A stretch of DNA of 64,000 nucleotides from Ralstonia insidiosa (lineage in GTDB: Bacteria; Pseudomonadota; Gammaproteobacteria; Burkholderiales; Burkholderiaceae): the NCBI RefSeq assembly GCF_008801405.1, contig NZ_VZPV01000001.1, positions 2,790,001 to 2,854,000 of the forward strand, in the 5' to 3' direction. Positions 63,033-64,000 of the stretch are shown piece after piece (within the stretch, counting starts at the first letter, position 1; every line of letters begins with the position of its first letter). The notes beneath the pieces were generated by a model. That model did not search any database. It saw only the letters and a program-made list of their open reading frames with translations, and was not told the origin of the DNA. The translations under genes and the position numbers were made by a program.

Positions 63033-63728
63033 ATGGAATGGTTGTCTGACATTTTCACCATGCAGTTTGCTGCCGCGCTGGCATCGATCATCGTGATCGA
63101 CCTTGTGCTCGCGGGCGATAACGCCATCCTCATCGCGCTGGCCGCGCGCAACCTGCCGCCTGAGTTGCAGAAGAAAGCCATCATGTGGGGGGCGGCGGGT
63201 GCCATCGTCGTGCGTGCGCTGATGACGCTGGCTGTGGTGTGGCTGCTGAAGATCCCCGGCCTGATGCTGGTGGGCGGTCTGGCGCTGGTGTGGATTGCCT
63301 GGAAGCTGCTGGCTGACGACGGCCAAGGCGGTGATGAACATGGCGCCGGCAGCACCACGCTGATGGGCGCGATGAAGACCATCATCATCGCCGACGCGGT
63401 GATGGGTATCGACAACGTGCTCGCCATTGCCGGCGCCTCGCATGGCAGCTTCCTGCTGGTGGTGTTGGGCCTACTGATCAGCGTGCCCGTGGTGGTATGG
63501 GGCAGCGGTGTGGTGCTGCGCCTGATTGAGCGTTTCCCGCTCATCATCTACGGCGGTGCCGCTGTGCTGGCTTATACGGCCGCCCATATGATCGTGGCCG
63601 AGCCGGTTCTCAAGCCCTTCTTTGCAGAACAACGTCCGCTGGTGTGGGCTGTGTACGCCGTGGTGTTCGTGATCGTGCTGGGCGGCGGCTGGCTGGTGCA
63701 GCGTCGCCGCCAGCAGCAGCCTGCTTAA
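63033..63728 (+). CDS. TerC/Alx family membrane protein, Mn2+ exporter type
   Basis: 231-aa protein with seven hydrophobic helices. TerC motifs: IDLVLAGDNAILIALAARNLP near the N-terminus and IIIADAVMGIDNVLAIAGA in the second half, each with the Asp residues that bind metal. Close relatives (Alx, MeeF/MeeY) export manganese under a yybP-ykoY riboswitch, which is exactly what precedes it here. Strong CTTGGAG ribosome site. Confidence 0.92.
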   Translation: MEWLSDIFTMQFAAALASIIVIDLVLAGDNAILIALAARNLPPELQKKAIMWGAAGAIVVRALMTLAVVWLLKIPGLMLVGGLALVWIAWKLLADDGQGGDEHGAGSTTLMGAMKTIIIADAVMGIDNVLAIAGASHGSFLLVVLGLLISVPVVVWGSGVVLRLIERFPLIIYGGAAVLAYTAAHMIVAEPVLKPFFAEQRPLVWAVYAVVFVIVLGGGWLVQRRRQQQPA

Positions 63729-64000
63729 GCCTCAATCGGCTGACCGGCGAGGACCCGCGCCAGCATGGCGCGGTCGATGTTGCCGCCGGTCAGCGGCAGG
63801 CCCACTCGCAAACCGTGCAAGCCAGCAATCTGCTCTCGCTGCTGCCATGCGGCCGCCAAGGCCGCGGCAGCGGCGCCTTCCGCCACGTTGTGCGTGGTCG
63901 AGAAATACAGGCGGATCGCCTCGGCTACCGCCTCATCCGTCACGGCAACAATCTCGTCGACGCCCGCGCGGATCACCTCCAACGCCTTCGCATCCGGCGT
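63725..64000 (-). CDS. threonine/serine dehydratase, C-terminal part (cut by window end)
   Basis: The frame continues past position 64000; the part seen (about 91 aa) is the C-terminal end of a PLP-dependent threonine dehydratase: TPDAKALEVIRAGVDEIV, VTDEAVAEAIRLYFSTTHNVAEGAAAAALAA and the terminal LPLTGGNIDRAML, a Gly-Gly-Asn motif that binds PLP phosphate in the family. The stop overlaps the terC stop by 4 bases in convergent orientation. The catalytic lysine lies outside the window. Confidence 0.85.
   Translation of the reverse strand, partial: TPDAKALEVIRAGVDEIVAVTDEAVAEAIRLYFSTTHNVAEGAAAAALAAAWQQREQIAGLHGLRVGLPLTGGNIDRAMLARVLAGQPIEA

Noticed and set aside
1..64000. Insertion sequences, prophage or CRISPR arrays
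   Set aside because: No transposase, integrase or phage structural protein and no regularly spaced direct repeats were seen anywhere in the window.

Overview
The window is GC-rich chromosomal DNA from a betaproteobacterium of the family Burkholderiaceae, most probably a Ralstonia of the R. pickettii/insidiosa type. This rests on overall protein character, a parE-slt-parC gene order, a Kdo hydroxylase and codon usage; it is inference, because no rRNA or other phylogenetic marker is present. Housekeeping genes dominate. I see no phage, insertion sequence, CRISPR array or clear genomic island.

Layout. 1-5 kb: a secreted S10 carboxypeptidase lipoprotein, a DMT transporter, a DUF1841 protein and two small periplasmic cytochromes c. 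5-10.4 kb: a MoxR ATPase / GNAT / SMR / VWA run, a SnoaL-like protein, a spermidine-synthase-like protein and a TPR membrane protein. 10.4-18.3 kb: an ArsR regulator with a SRPBCC-GST fusion gene, an orphan membrane sensor, DUF1993, a thioredoxin-fold protein, a thioesterase, and an Lrp/AsnC regulator divergent from a cysteine desulfurase fused to a DUF442 domain. 18.3-27.3 kb: a DNA glycosylase, htpG, then a MocR regulator divergent from an amino-acid handling cluster (AlaX, EamA exporter, RidA, aminotransferase, GST, PhyH oxygenase). 27.4-38.7 kb: a small lipoprotein, a MASE1-PAS protein overlapping an alpha/beta hydrolase with a cysteine nucleophile, an RND pump and adaptor, a patatin autotransporter and lactate permease. 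38.9-43.5 kb: an ABC exporter, an MHS-family transporter and an amino-acid permease. 43.8-50.3 kb: a leftward run parE-slt-parC-chrA-chrA. 50.4-57.2 kb: an ABC-F ATPase, an orphan amino-acid binding protein, the Kdo hydroxylase and a ClC transporter. 57.2-64 kb: tRNA-Arg(CCT), a RhlE-type RNA helicase with a long leader, ergothioneine-type genes egtD and an egtB/senA homologue, a manganese riboswitch with a TerC protein, and the end of a threonine dehydratase.

Themes. Several genes deal with thiol, sulfur and redox chemistry (GSTs, desulfurase-DUF442, thioredoxin fold, egtB/egtD). Others deal with envelope and efflux. The most unusual items are domain fusions (SRPBCC-GST; desulfurase-DUF442), an EgtB homologue that has lost two of the three expected iron-binding histidines, a Cys-nucleophile hydrolase tied to a sensor without an output domain, a perfect 20-bp operator overlapping an apparently leaderless arsR promoter, and an orphan intrinsic terminator on the minus strand at about 52.75 kb that points to an unannotated small RNA.
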